Of a DNA stretch of 64,000 nucleotides, positions 9,870 to 17,967 are shown piece by piece. Origin of the DNA: Phycisphaerales bacterium (GTDB lineage: Bacteria > Planctomycetota > Phycisphaerae > Phycisphaerales > UBA1924). The notes under the pieces were generated by a model. That model ran no database searches and was not told where the DNA came from. It saw only the letters and a list, made by a program, of their open reading frames with translations. Position 1 is the first letter of the stretch, and each line of letters begins with the position of its first letter. The translations under genes were made by a program, and so were the position numbers. The stretch covers positions 1-64,000 of the forward strand of contig JADLCX010000037.1 of assembly GCA_020846975.1 (NCBI GenBank). Reading direction: 5' to 3'.

Positions 9870-10744
9870 GCCTCTTCCCCCATGCGCCCGACGAGCTCGA
9901 ACGCGGCCCGTGCATCTTCGACCCGGTGCTCTCCCGCCTCACGCTCGACTACAAGGTCGCACTCGACCCCAGCGTCCCGCAGCGCGCCAAAGAATCCGCG
10001 CCAATCGACCGCGCCCGTGCCCGCCCGCACCTCGCTCCCCCACTCGCCGGATCGCGTGGCCGGCACGGCATCCTTGATGTGCACCTGCACGATCCGCCCC
10101 GCGAGCCGACGCGCCGCCCGCACCGGATCGCCCATCCCATAAAGGATCATGTTGGCCGGGTCGAAGTTGACGCCGACCCTCGGCGCCTCGCCGCCGGACA
10201 TCAGGTCGTCCAGTTCCATCAGCGCGGCCAGGAGCGTGTCCGCCGATTCCTGCCCGGTCTCGAACCCGACGCGGATCCCGCGCCGCCCGAACACCTCCGA
10301 CAGTACGCCGAGGCGACCGAGCATGACCGTTCGCGCTCGCCCGGACTCGTGCGGGATGAACCCCGCGTGGAACGTCACCAGCCGAAGACCCAGGCGGCTC
10401 GCCAGTTGGGCGTTCTCTTCCGCCGCGGCGAGGTTCGATTCCCAGGTTGAGTCAGGCCGCACGCCACCGGTTCGGGCGATGGACTCGAGCGTCGAGTAGT
10501 CCTCGCCTTCCATCCCCATCATGCCGGAAACCACCTCGATCCCCGCGCCCCGCAGCGCATCAATCGTCTGACCCTCGGCCCAACCCGACTCGCCTCGCCG
10601 CAGCGGATCGAGGGCAATCTGCACACAGCGCACCCCCACCTCGCGGACCCTCTCGGCCAACTGGCACGCCGAACCGGCACGGAGCGACCATGAACACACG
10701 CCAACACGAGAGGGATGGCCCGGGAGTCCTGACATTGGCCGCAT
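9866..10744 (-). CDS. Sugar phosphate isomerase/epimerase-like TIM-barrel protein
   Basis: This 292-residue protein belongs to the xylose isomerase-like/AP endonuclease 2 superfamily. Motifs around the barrel include GVCSWSL near the start, FHAGFIPH, GFETGQESADTL, VNFDPANM, VQVHIKDA and VVERE near the end, supplying the Glu/Asp/His set for a divalent metal. Family members interconvert ketoses or inosose derivatives. It is coupled by a 4-nt overlap to the Gfo/Idh/MocA gene, a common isomerase plus dehydrogenase pairing. The first ATG (10744) lacks a clear Shine-Dalgarno; an ATG three codons later (10735) is an alternative. It follows the release-factor-like gene by 31 nt. Confidence 0.85.
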   Translation of the reverse strand: MRPMSGLPGHPSRVGVCSWSLRAGSACQLAERVREVGVRCVQIALDPLRRGESGWAEGQTIDALRGAGIEVVSGMMGMEGEDYSTLESIARTGGVRPDSTWESNLAAAEENAQLASRLGLRLVTFHAGFIPHESGRARTVMLGRLGVLSEVFGRRGIRVGFETGQESADTLLAALMELDDLMSGGEAPRVGVNFDPANMILYGMGDPVRAARRLAGRIVQVHIKDAVPATRSGEWGSEVRAGTGAVDWRGFFGALRDAGVECDLVVEREAGEHRVEDARAAFELVGRMGEEA

Positions 10745-10775
10745 GATATACGATCACACGCCTCGAGCGGCTCGA

Positions 10776-11351
10776 TCAGCCCCCGCGTCGAAGCCCGCCC
10801 AGACCGAGCCTCGTGCGCTCCTGATTCCACAACACCATCGCGGGTGGATGCTCCGCCACGAGCTTGATGAGCTGGCTCGCCGACACTTCCAGCCGCAGCG
10901 AAGCCCGCTTGGCGTCCCAGCCACTCGCCGCGATCACGTCCAGGGCCTCCGCGAGCAGCGCGGGAAAGTCATGATGTTCGGGGTTGACCACGATGTAGCC
11001 CGTGCCTCCGCCGCGAAACCTCCCAAGCGGCGACTTCCCGCCCTCGTGCCCCTTCGGCGCACTCCGCCGCCGCGACTTCCACAAGTCCGAGCCGATCGGA
11101 CCCCCGGGAACCGGCTCACGAAACCCGACAGCCAGATTCAACCGCAGCCGCCGCAGGGCCACGCTCCGATTCTCCGCCTGCGACCGGCGCTCCCCCGCGT
11201 GGGCCTCGATGCCCGTCGGCCCGTGCACGAGCCTCACCAGCGACTGCACCTTGTTGCGATGCTGACCGCCGGGACCCGACGTGCGCCCGAAGCCAATCTC
11301 GCACTCGGCGATGAGGGCGTCATCGGTAAGACATGCGGGGTGCTGGTACAT
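10776..11351 (-). CDS. Peptide chain release factor-like protein (GGQ domain only)
   Basis: This 191-residue protein contains the class I release factor catalytic loop near its N-terminus (RTSGPGGQHRNKV, GGQ at 28-30). It has no codon-recognition domain, so it is in the RF-1-domain-only group that includes ArfB/ICT1-type and C12orf65-like rescue factors. These hydrolyse peptidyl-tRNA on stalled ribosomes. The first half fits the family well; the C-terminal ~70 residues (ending in a short Arg/Gly tail) are less conserved and differ from the basic helix typical of ArfB. It lies 57 nt after tsaD on the same strand and is probably cotranscribed. Whether it rescues ribosomes has to be inferred from family membership. 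Confidence 0.85.
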   Translation of the reverse strand: MYQHPACLTDDALIAECEIGFGRTSGPGGQHRNKVQSLVRLVHGPTGIEAHAGERRSQAENRSVALRRLRLNLAVGFREPVPGGPIGSDLWKSRRRSAPKGHEGGKSPLGRFRGGGTGYIVVNPEHHDFPALLAEALDVIAASGWDAKRASLRLEVSASQLIKLVAEHPPAMVLWNQERTRLGLGGLRRGG

Positions 11352-11408
11352 GTGCTCCGTGGTGCGCCGATCTCGTGACGCGCTCCCAATGCCGTGTCGC
11401 GTCGCTCG

Positions 11409-12512
11409 TCACATCCCGCTGGTCGTCGGCGCCGCCGTCATCGTCCACTCGTCGCCGACCCATCCGCGCTCGTCCAGCAGTTCGCCGCCGAGCGCGGCCA
11501 CCATCGCCCCGTTGTCGAGACAATACTCCATCCGCGGAAGTCGCACATCGATGTTCCGCGACTGGCCGAGCTCGACAAGCCGCGTTCGTAGAAGCGAGTT
11601 TGCACTCACGCCCCCACCGACGAGCAGCGTGCCCACGCGGCCAATCTGCTCGAGCGCGCGCTCGATCTTCAGGATCACCGTCCCCACCGCCGCATCCTGG
11701 AACGTCACCGCCACTTCCGAGGCCGTCAGTAACTTCGCGGGTGCCTCTCCCCGTGCCTCTCTCTTCGCCCGCGTCCGCTCACCCTCCGGCACACCCCTGA
11801 ACGCGTACAGCGCGGCCGTCTTCAGCCCCGAAAACGAGAAATCCAGGCTCGCCGGCGCGATCCGCGAGATCGGAAAGCCGGGCTTCACGGGCGCAACGCC
11901 GGCTTCGCTCGCCAACCGATCAAGATTCGGCCCGCCGGGAAAACCCAGGCCGAGGATGCTCGCAACCTTGTCGTACGCCTCGCCGATCGCATCGTCGATG
12001 GTTGCGCCGATGCGCCTGATCTTTGTGAACGACTCGCACGCGTACAGCGATGTGTGCCCACCGCTCACCACCAGCCCGAGCGCGGGAAACTCCGGCCGCG
12101 AAACGTCACCGCCCGGAGGGCCGATCGCGCCGCCGATCAGGTGCGCCTGCACGTGATCGATCCCGATCACCGGCACACCCAGCCCCCACGCCAGCGCCTT
12201 GGCCGCGGCCACGCCCACCAGCAGGGACCCGATCAGACCCGGGCGATTGCCCACCGCGACTGCGCCGACCTGCCCGAGATCCACACCCGCATCGGTGATC
12301 GCCCGTTTCACTACCGGCAGGACTCGCTCCGCGTGCGCCCGGCTCGCGATCTCCGGCACCACGCCTCGAAACTCCGCGTGCAGGTCGTGCTGGGAAGCGA
12401 TGACGTTGGAGAGGACTTCCCACGTTCCGCACCTCCCCGAGCGCACCACCGCCGCCGCTGTCTCGTCGCACGACGTCTCAATGCCGAGAATGGTGCGGCT
12501 CGTTGCGCTCAT
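11409..12512 (-). CDS. tsaD: tRNA N6-adenosine threonylcarbamoyltransferase TsaD
   Basis: This 367-residue protein is the universal Kae1/TsaD family member that transfers threonylcarbamoyl from TC-AMP to A37 of ANN-decoding tRNAs, together with TsaB, TsaE and TsaC. It shows the N-terminal ATPase-fold motif GIETSCDET (10-18), the metal-binding HxxxH at His120 and His124 (GIDHVQAH), VVSGGHTSLY, and GFPGGPNLDRLA further on. The start at 12512 was chosen because the conserved fold begins eight residues later; an upstream in-frame extension of 31 residues has no family match. Length is slightly above the usual ~340. It follows the Ctp protease gene by 144 nt and precedes the release-factor-like gene. 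Confidence 0.96.
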   Translation of the reverse strand: MSATSRTILGIETSCDETAAAVVRSGRCGTWEVLSNVIASQHDLHAEFRGVVPEIASRAHAERVLPVVKRAITDAGVDLGQVGAVAVGNRPGLIGSLLVGVAAAKALAWGLGVPVIGIDHVQAHLIGGAIGPPGGDVSRPEFPALGLVVSGGHTSLYACESFTKIRRIGATIDDAIGEAYDKVASILGLGFPGGPNLDRLASEAGVAPVKPGFPISRIAPASLDFSFSGLKTAALYAFRGVPEGERTRAKREARGEAPAKLLTASEVAVTFQDAAVGTVILKIERALEQIGRVGTLLVGGGVSANSLLRTRLVELGQSRNIDVRLPRMEYCLDNGAMVAALGGELLDERGWVGDEWTMTAAPTTSGM

Positions 12513-12656
12513 CGCTGGCAACTTGATCAGACAACGCAGAGGACGCGGATATCTCACAGAGTTCAGGGAGAGGAACCGTCTCGGAGACCAACGGTCTAAA
12601 TCCAACCCGGCCTCCGCGGCCTCCGTCTCTGCAACCTCCGCGTTGTCCGAACTCTT

Positions 12657-14453
12657 CTACTTGTCCTTCGTCTCAGCCCCCTCCACCTTCACATCCGCAT
12701 TCACCAACCACCTCTCCAAGTCTCGCCCCGTTACCGCCAACGTCGCGACTTCCTTTCCATCCTTGTCGATCACCTTCACCCGGCCGCCGGTCAGGTCGAG
12801 CGCATCGGGCCAGAGACTCTTGGCATCACGCTTCGCCGCGCTCGCGCTCTCCTCACCCGTGGCCACCTTCTCCAGCGTGGCGATGCGCTTGTCGATTCTC
12901 GCGAACTCCAGCCCCAGCCGGTCGCGGGTCTTGAGCAGATCGTGCAGCTCCTTGTCCGCGAGTTTGGCCGTCGGCTGGCTGATCTCGCTTACGGGCTTCC
13001 ACACGCCGGTTGCCACTCGCCCCTGCAGGGCCTCCAGGCCCGCCGCGAGCTGCTTGTCAAGCGCGACATCCCGCACCCACGCCGCATCCGACCACTTCTG
13101 CGGTTCGGCCTTCACCGTCGAGTCCGCGGGCGCATCCCCGCCGATCACGCCTCCCTTCCGCAGCACATCCCAGTCGCGCCGCTTGATGAACGACTCCAGC
13201 TTCTCCTGATCGGTCATCGGGACGAAGAACCCCCGCGTTGGATCGACGCCCCACTCGGTCGCTTCATCCGTCCGTTGGATCAGTTTGCCCTTGGGCAGGT
13301 AATACCGCTGCGTCGTGAACTTCACCTGCGCCCGAGGCGAGCGTCGCAGGTGCGCAACCGACTGCACAAGCCCCTTACCGAACGTGCGCGTGCCCACGAC
13401 CACCGCGCGCCCATGATCCGACAGCGCGCCGGAGACGATCTCGCTCGCCGATGCCGAGCCCTCGTTGACAAGCACCACCATCGGGAAGTCCGGCAGCGTT
13501 CCGTCCTTCTCGGCGACGAAGACCTCCTCCGAGGCTCCTCCCGCCCGCCCGACTTGTCCGCCGGCGCCCCCGCCGCCCAGCGGCGCGCGGCCCCGGATCG
13601 ACATGATCGTTCCGCCTTCGAGGAACATGTCCGCGATCGCCAGCGCTCCGTCCATGACACCACCCGGGTTGTTGCGCAGATCGAGGATCAACCCGCCGAT
13701 TCCCTTGCCGGGCTGACCGTCCGTGCCCGGCTCGGCGGCCGCGGACTCGATCGCCTCCGCCAGCTCATCCGCCGCGTCGGGCGTGAACTGCGACAGCCGG
13801 ATGTACGCGATCCGATCCTTCGGATCGATCAGGTAGTTCCACCTGGAAGTGTCCTCCAGCTTCCGGCTGAGCCCCCTCACCGCACGGTTGGTGATCGGCG
13901 CCCGGGTCAGCGTGAACGGAAGCTCCCTCCCGTCGCGTTCAACCACGAACGACACCTTCGTTTCCGGCTCGCCCGTCAGCATCTTGATGCAATCGTCCGC
14001 GGTGAGCCCGTAGGTGCTCTTGCCCTCGACCTTCGTGATGCGGTCGTTGGCGATGATCCCCGCGGCCAGCGCGGGCGAGTCCTCCAGCGGCGAGACCACC
14101 GTCAACCACCCGTCTCGCATCTCGATCTGGCACCCGATCCCCACGAAGTGCCCGGTCATCTCCTTCTCGAACTCCGCGGCCTTGCTCTCGGGGATGTACT
14201 CCGCGTAGTCGTCATTGAGAGCCTCGAGCATGCCGTTGATCGCGCCCTCCTGCAGTTTCTCCGCGTCGGGCTGGTCCACGTAGTCCGACATGAGCGCGCG
14301 GTACACATCCTCGATCGGTGTCATGAACGCGGGCTTGGTCAGCCCTACCTGCGCCAACGTCACGGGCAGCCTCGCCGCGAACACACCGACAAGGAACACC
14401 AGCGTGCCGCCCAACGCAAGCCGCCGGAACCGTCCGCCCTTCACATTCGACAT
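12657..14453 (-). CDS. C-terminal processing protease, S41 family (Ctp/Prc-like)
   Basis: This 598-residue protein starts at ATG 14453 behind GAAGGGA. It has an uncleaved or cleaved signal helix (LALGGTLVFLVGVFAARLP, 12-30), a PDZ domain (about 100-185, with GIGCQIEMRDGWLTVVSP), and the S41 protease core. The predicted Ser/Lys dyad is Ser335 in EGSASASEIVSGAL and Lys360 in TFGKGLVQ, 25 residues apart as in E. coli Prc and plant D1 protease. A Gly-rich insert (about 292-306) interrupts the core, and the last ~150 residues are a charged extension not needed for catalysis. It acts in the periplasm, trimming C-termini or degrading tagged proteins. In this genome, processing of sorting-tail proteins is an attractive but unproven role. 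Confidence 0.93.
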   Translation of the reverse strand: MSNVKGGRFRRLALGGTLVFLVGVFAARLPVTLAQVGLTKPAFMTPIEDVYRALMSDYVDQPDAEKLQEGAINGMLEALNDDYAEYIPESKAAEFEKEMTGHFVGIGCQIEMRDGWLTVVSPLEDSPALAAGIIANDRITKVEGKSTYGLTADDCIKMLTGEPETKVSFVVERDGRELPFTLTRAPITNRAVRGLSRKLEDTSRWNYLIDPKDRIAYIRLSQFTPDAADELAEAIESAAAEPGTDGQPGKGIGGLILDLRNNPGGVMDGALAIADMFLEGGTIMSIRGRAPLGGGGAGGQVGRAGGASEEVFVAEKDGTLPDFPMVVLVNEGSASASEIVSGALSDHGRAVVVGTRTFGKGLVQSVAHLRRSPRAQVKFTTQRYYLPKGKLIQRTDEATEWGVDPTRGFFVPMTDQEKLESFIKRRDWDVLRKGGVIGGDAPADSTVKAEPQKWSDAAWVRDVALDKQLAAGLEALQGRVATGVWKPVSEISQPTAKLADKELHDLLKTRDRLGLEFARIDKRIATLEKVATGEESASAAKRDAKSLWPDALDLTGGRVKVIDKDGKEVATLAVTGRDLERWLVNADVKVEGAETKDK

Positions 14454-14809
14454 GACGATTCCCTTCGCCCGTGGGCAACAACGGGCTTCTCCCGCGGCCA
14501 ACTTCGTCCCAGCAATACCCACAAGCATCCGTACCGCTCCTGGCAACCGCCCGCCCCGAGCCACTCCAGCCGCGTCCCCGTGCCCGCCCCGCTCGAAACC
14601 ATACGCGGCCCGCACCTCGCCGCCCGACCGCCGTCCCGCCCGGCATCAAACTGGACTGGAATCGGGGTGTCACGCCGCCGTGCCGTTCCCGCAAGTCCTG
14701 ATAGAGGCCGAGACCCAGAGCTCCGGCATCCCGACTCGCGTGCAGCCGAGATGACCTGACCACGCCGGAACTCGACGCCACGGCCTCGATTGCATCAAGG
14801 AGCGCAGAC
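14454..14809. other. Divergent promoter region between ctp-like and small dockerin genes
   Basis: 356 nt without a credible gene. The minus strand could be read from an earlier in-frame start, but the 54 extra residues have no export or family features. The plus strand ends in the AAGGAG ribosome-binding site of the 14810 gene. No strong promoter hexamers were recognised. Confidence 0.4.
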
Positions 14810-15208
14810 ATGAACCGCAAGTCCCTGATCACCGTGACGGCCCTGATCGCCGCCTTCTCCGCCAGCACTCTCGTCATGGCGCAGGCGCGGGCCCTCGACG
14901 TGTCAACGGACGACATCGCGAGCCCGCTCCCGACCACGCCGCCCGAGGGGCCGATCGCCATCGCCCCGACGGTGGGCAAGGAGACCGATCGTGTCGCCCC
15001 GAAGCCGCGGCCCGTGCCCGCGCCCCCCGGCGATGACGGCTTCTGCAAGGCCGACACCAACAAGGACAAGATCGTCCACTTCGTTGACCTGTTCGGCTTC
15101 CTCGAGCTCTACTTCGCGGGCGACAAACTCGCCGACATGAACGGCGACGGCACCATCGGCTACACCGACGTCTACGAGTACATCGACCACTTCGTCACCG
15201 GCTGCTGA
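14810..15208 (+). CDS. Small secreted protein with EF-hand/dockerin-like tail
   Basis: This 132-residue protein has a clear signal peptide (MNRKSLITVTALIAAFSASTLVMAQA), a Pro-rich linker, and one dockerin-like calcium-binding pair: DTNKDKIVHFVDLFGFLELYF followed by DMNGDGTIGYTDVYEYIDHF, ending in VTGC. It is a minimal version of the GC-type dockerin tail carried by the large proteins in this window, with almost no catalytic or binding domain in front. AAGGAG lies 7 nt before ATG. It could be an adaptor, a decoy or a spacer for whatever receptor captures these tails (inference). A strong hairpin follows 48 nt after the stop. Confidence 0.85.
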   Translation: MNRKSLITVTALIAAFSASTLVMAQARALDVSTDDIASPLPTTPPEGPIAIAPTVGKETDRVAPKPRPVPAPPGDDGFCKADTNKDKIVHFVDLFGFLELYFAGDKLADMNGDGTIGYTDVYEYIDHFVTGC

Positions 15209-15256
15209 TCCGCTGCCTGGTCGGTCCTTTCTTCCGTCACTCCTCCCTCCACGCAC

Positions 15257-15292
15257 GGCCCGAGGCCGGATCTCAAGCCTCGGGCCGGCTTT
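15257..15292 (+). terminator. Intrinsic terminator-like hairpin after small dockerin gene
   Basis: A perfect 10-bp stem GGCCCGAGGC / GCCTCGGGCC (15257-15266 and 15277-15286) with a 10-nt loop, followed by GGCTTT. The T-tract is short, so termination may be partial. Confidence 0.7.
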
Positions 15293-15467
15293 GCAGATTC
15301 AGACGAGCCTCCTCCTCCAAGCCGGCGTCGGCGCAGTGTTCCTCACCTACTCCTCCCACTGCGCCACGCCCGGCAGTTTGCGCGGGTCAGGCCGCCGGCA
15401 CCGCGGAAGCGATGCCGGCGGTCTTGACGCTCGTTTCGACCGAGCATCGCACCCCACGGAAACAGAA

Positions 15468-15494
15468 CCGCCGCGGGCTCTCGGCCCGCGGCGG
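15468..15494. other. Perfect 11-bp GC hairpin
   Basis: CCGCCGCGGGC and its complement flank a 5-nt loop (TCTCG). No T-tract follows on either strand, so it is not a classical terminator. It sits in a 880-nt stretch between the 14810 gene and the 16091 gene in which no coding frame is credible. Confidence 0.5.
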
Positions 15495-15814
15495 TCGTGG
15501 TGAATGGGGTTGTTGTGTACCGGAAGTTGTGTTCAACGGACGGATAACACTGCTGCACGGTCACGGGCTTGAAGGCAGGCTCCCGAGTCTCCTCGCGGCT
15601 CTCTCTTTCCAGCGGGGCAATGGCCGCCTGCCGCCGGGACCATTGAGTTCGCCAACCCGGGCCGTCTCTCGCGGCGGCCGAGCGTTGTGCGAACCCGAGT
15701 CGTTGTCTTCCTCCATTGAACCGACACAACCGAACCCTCTCGCATCAGGCACGTGCATGGATCGCGGGTTCGCGGCCCGCGTCACCGTCCTGAATCCGCC
15801 CAAGCCGGCTCTCG

Positions 15815-16023
15815 CCGTGCCGAGCGGTGTGTGTGTTTCGCCGTGTGTGACCGGCGAGAGTGAGATGCGCCGGGAGAGTGAGGCCCGGCGCGTGAGGAGC
15901 GTGTTCCGAAAGTCCCTCGACGAACGGCGGCCCGCCGGGGGAGTGTGTGAGTCTCGCCGTGGGTGTGGGCGAGAGCGAGGAGGGTGCGCCGGGAGAGTGA
16001 GGCCCGACGCGCGTGAGAGCGTG
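15815..16023. repeat. Tandem 119-nt repeat, each unit with two hairpins
   Basis: Two imperfect copies with period 116-119 nt. Each has first a TCGCC-type hairpin (TCGCCG/CGGCGA at 15838-15857; TCTCGCC/GGCGAGA at 15952-15974). Each then has GCGCCGGG-AGAGTGAGG-CCCGGCGC (15867-15891; second copy 15986-16010 with CCCGACGC). The single change in the second stem is a G-U wobble if transcribed on the minus strand and a C-A mismatch on the plus strand. That fits an RNA read leftward, downstream of the 16091 gene. It is not a CRISPR: there are two units, no uniform spacer and no cas genes. Confidence 0.6.
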
Positions 16024-16090
16024 AAAGACCGAGCTTGTCAAGGCCCACGCCGGGGGTTGGCCCGCCGCGGGGCGTGTGGGCGGTTGGCCG

Positions 16091-16924
16091 TCAGCTGCGA
16101 GAGCGAGGATCGCCGTTTGGAGTTCGCCTTCCGCGGCGCAGCGTCAGGGCCGCACCGGCCGCGGACAGCATCAACGCGCCACCGGGCGCGGGGATTCTGA
16201 TGGTCTGAAACTCCCCCTGAAAGCCGCCTTCGTTCTCGGTTCCGAGCCATTCGATCCGGCCGTCCGCCGCGTAGTCGGCCTCGAACACACCGGCCGGGAC
16301 AAACTTGATGCCCAGCAGATCGCCGAAACCCGTGCCGAACCACGGCTGTTGACCGCTGACCTGCGGCGCGTGTGTGATGAGGCTGGACGCGTCAATGTCG
16401 AACATCATCGTCCGGCCCAGCGCACCGTCCGGGAGTGACTCGTCCGATGCGGACACGCCGTGAATCCACGCCTGATCCAGGGCCGACTTGATCAGGTCCG
16501 GAAACTGCACGCCCGCCTGAGAAGCCGATGCGTCGCGCCAACTGTCGTGCCGTATGCCGCCGTTGTAGGTGTAGGATGAAAGTTTGATGATTGTTGTCTC
16601 ATCCTGATCGAACGCGTCGAATGCATCAAAATAGATCATCGCATATCGGCCCTCCTGCCCAAGAGGAGAGGGTCCGCCCGTGAGCACGAGGTAAAAACCC
16701 TCGGTTGTGCGATCGGAGAAGTTGACCGTGAACGTCAGGCGCTGGCTGGCCTGGTCGAACGTCGCGTGCAGCGAACGGATTGTTCCACCCTCGGAGACCG
16801 AGCCCTGCCCCCCGGGCGTCGGTGTCCAATCCCAGCCGTGCACGCTTGCGTGCGCGGCGTGCGTGCACAGCACAGCCGCGGTCGCGACGGCCAGCGGCCG
16901 CGCGAGGAATCTTCGAGGAGCCAT
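16091..16924 (-). CDS. Exported protein with PEP-CTERM-like sorting tail
   Basis: This 277-residue protein begins with a signal peptide (RPLAVATAAVLCTHAAHA) and ends with IPAPGGALMLSAAGAALTLRRGRR: a short motif, a transmembrane helix and an Arg cluster, the layout of PEP-CTERM tails recognised by exosortase. The middle is a beta-rich domain with a negatively charged loop (YFDAFDAFDQDET) and no recognised enzyme motif. Start 16924 follows AAGGGAGAG and gives the signal peptide directly at the N-terminus. It has a long leader (about 207 nt) with a duplicated structured motif and a near-consensus promoter. Its motif PAPGG differs from the canonical VPEP, and about ten extra residues follow the Arg cluster. 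Confidence 0.8.
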   Translation of the reverse strand: MAPRRFLARPLAVATAAVLCTHAAHASVHGWDWTPTPGGQGSVSEGGTIRSLHATFDQASQRLTFTVNFSDRTTEGFYLVLTGGPSPLGQEGRYAMIYFDAFDAFDQDETTIIKLSSYTYNGGIRHDSWRDASASQAGVQFPDLIKSALDQAWIHGVSASDESLPDGALGRTMMFDIDASSLITHAPQVSGQQPWFGTGFGDLLGIKFVPAGVFEADYAADGRIEWLGTENEGGFQGEFQTIRIPAPGGALMLSAAGAALTLRRGRRTPNGDPRSRS

Positions 16925-17131
16925 CTCTCTCCCTTTCTCGCCCAGGTTTATCCAACATCCGTCGAGAGACCAACACCCCGTGCGGGGCGGACAAAGCGGA
17001 GCAGGATGCGGCAAGCACCTCTCGCGGGAATCCACTCACGCATCTCCGGCGCGGTGCTTCCCGACGAATCTCCTCCGAACTTTTTTCCGATAGGTTTGAG
17101 AGACCTACGCCCGTTCGTGGGGCGGACCAAC
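16925..17131 (-). promoter_or_regulatory. Long structured 5' leader with duplicated GTCCGCCCC hairpin motif
   Basis: The predicted leader carries two copies of GTCCGCCCC-loop-CGGG(G)..GGTCTCTC (17127-17098 and 16992-16964), each able to form a short C/G hairpin. Between them a pair AAGCACC/GGTGCTT (17053-17059 and 17013-17019) can close a larger stem. A related motif lies at the predicted 5' end of the other PEP-CTERM-like gene's leader (47220-47264). This looks like a cis-regulatory RNA or protein-binding leader. No known riboswitch class was recognised. Confidence 0.55.
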
Positions 17132-17137
17132 AGTTAC

Positions 17138-17165
17138 AGACTAGCGGCTTTGGCCTGTGTGTCAA
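17138..17165 (-). promoter_or_regulatory. Sigma70-type promoter of the 16091 gene
   Basis: The minus strand shows a perfect -35 TTGACA (17160-17165), a 16-nt spacer and a -10 TAGTCT (17138-17143). The predicted start, near 17131, places the first copy of the leader motif at the very 5' end of the transcript. Confidence 0.7.
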
Positions 17166-17639
17166 GACTTTTTTCGAGATTTTCTCGGTCTTTCCGCGTC
17201 GGTTCCCGGTTCGCACGACACAACGAAGCGCAACTGCCCGTGCCTGCGGCACTTCCGCAAACGCCGCTCATTCAGAGCCCAATGCGACACCTCCGCGGCT
17301 GCGCCCGGGAACGTGGTCGCGCTCCTCGCCGCCCAGGGGCCCCACGCCGACGGCGCGCCGCACGACCTGTGTCACGAGTGCGAGCACCGACTCGCCACAT
17401 CGGGAGCTCGCTGTTCATGCACAACCGCCCACTTGCGTCTCCACCGATTCGTGCGTTGGCCGTCACTGCGCGATCTTCGTGCGTCACAACACCCGCGACC
17501 CATCCCGCGCCGTCGTCATCCTGTGCTCGCGCGGCGCGCGTACATGCTCTTGTATGCTGCACGCTCCCGGCTTGATCCACACGTCGCTCCCGAGCACGCG
17601 GGCGCTCCGCATCACGGATCGCAGCGATCGGCGCCCGAC
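17166..17639. other. Gene-free stretch
   Basis: About 470 nt with several open frames on both strands whose codon use and residue composition (Arg/Ala/Pro/His-rich, no domain) look like GC-rich background. One hairpin, GGGCGC..GCGCCC, is present around 17600-17637. No gene or RNA is claimed. Confidence 0.4.
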
Positions 17640-17679
17640 GACAAAAGAAAACGAGCGGACCTGTGAGGAGCAGGTCCGC
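17640..17679 (-). terminator. Strong intrinsic terminator ending the minus-strand operon
   Basis: On the minus strand, GCGGACCTG pairs perfectly with CAGGTCCGC (17671-17679 and 17655-17663) around a 7-nt loop. It is followed by TCGTTTTCTTTTGT. This is the only strong terminator seen downstream of the 28.05-17.97 kb gene series. Confidence 0.88.
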
Positions 17680-17967
17680 CCGGTGCATAAGTCTCGGAGG
17701 TGCCTCTCGTTTGGTCTTGGAGACTATGCAGAGGAGGAGTGATGCCAACGCCTTCGGCGACCACCACCCGCGACTGCCTTCTCGCCACGGCAGGTTGCTC
17801 GGTCGCATGAGAACATGGGCAAGCCGCGTGCCACGCACGGGGTTTGCAGACCCAACCCCGCACGGCCCTGATTCTCGGGCGTCAAACCGGGATGTTGGGG
17901 GGATTCAGCGCAACTTGTTGCGCGTGGGCCACACGATGTCGGCCGCTTGCAACGATTACGCGGCACC
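17680..17967 (-). other. Structured region between FKBP stop codon and terminator
   Basis: 288 nt with no credible gene but with strong potential structure on the minus strand. There is an 11-bp stem CGTGCGGGGTT / AACCCCGTGCG (two G-U pairs, about 17860-17830) and a stem AGTCTC / GAGACT (about 17725-17690) just ahead of the terminator. It may be a long 3' UTR or a 3'-derived small RNA. Confidence 0.4.

Noticed and set aside
15838..16010. CRISPR array
   Set aside because: Only two imperfect units with a 119-nt period, no uniform spacers and no cas genes.
15412..16200. Plus-strand protein across the tandem repeat
   Set aside because: The frame crosses the hairpin repeats, is dominated by Arg/Gly/Ser and shares no feature with known proteins.
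17272..17838. Minus-strand protein between the FKBP gene and the 16091 gene
   Set aside because: It runs through the strong terminator, is Arg-rich and has no domain.
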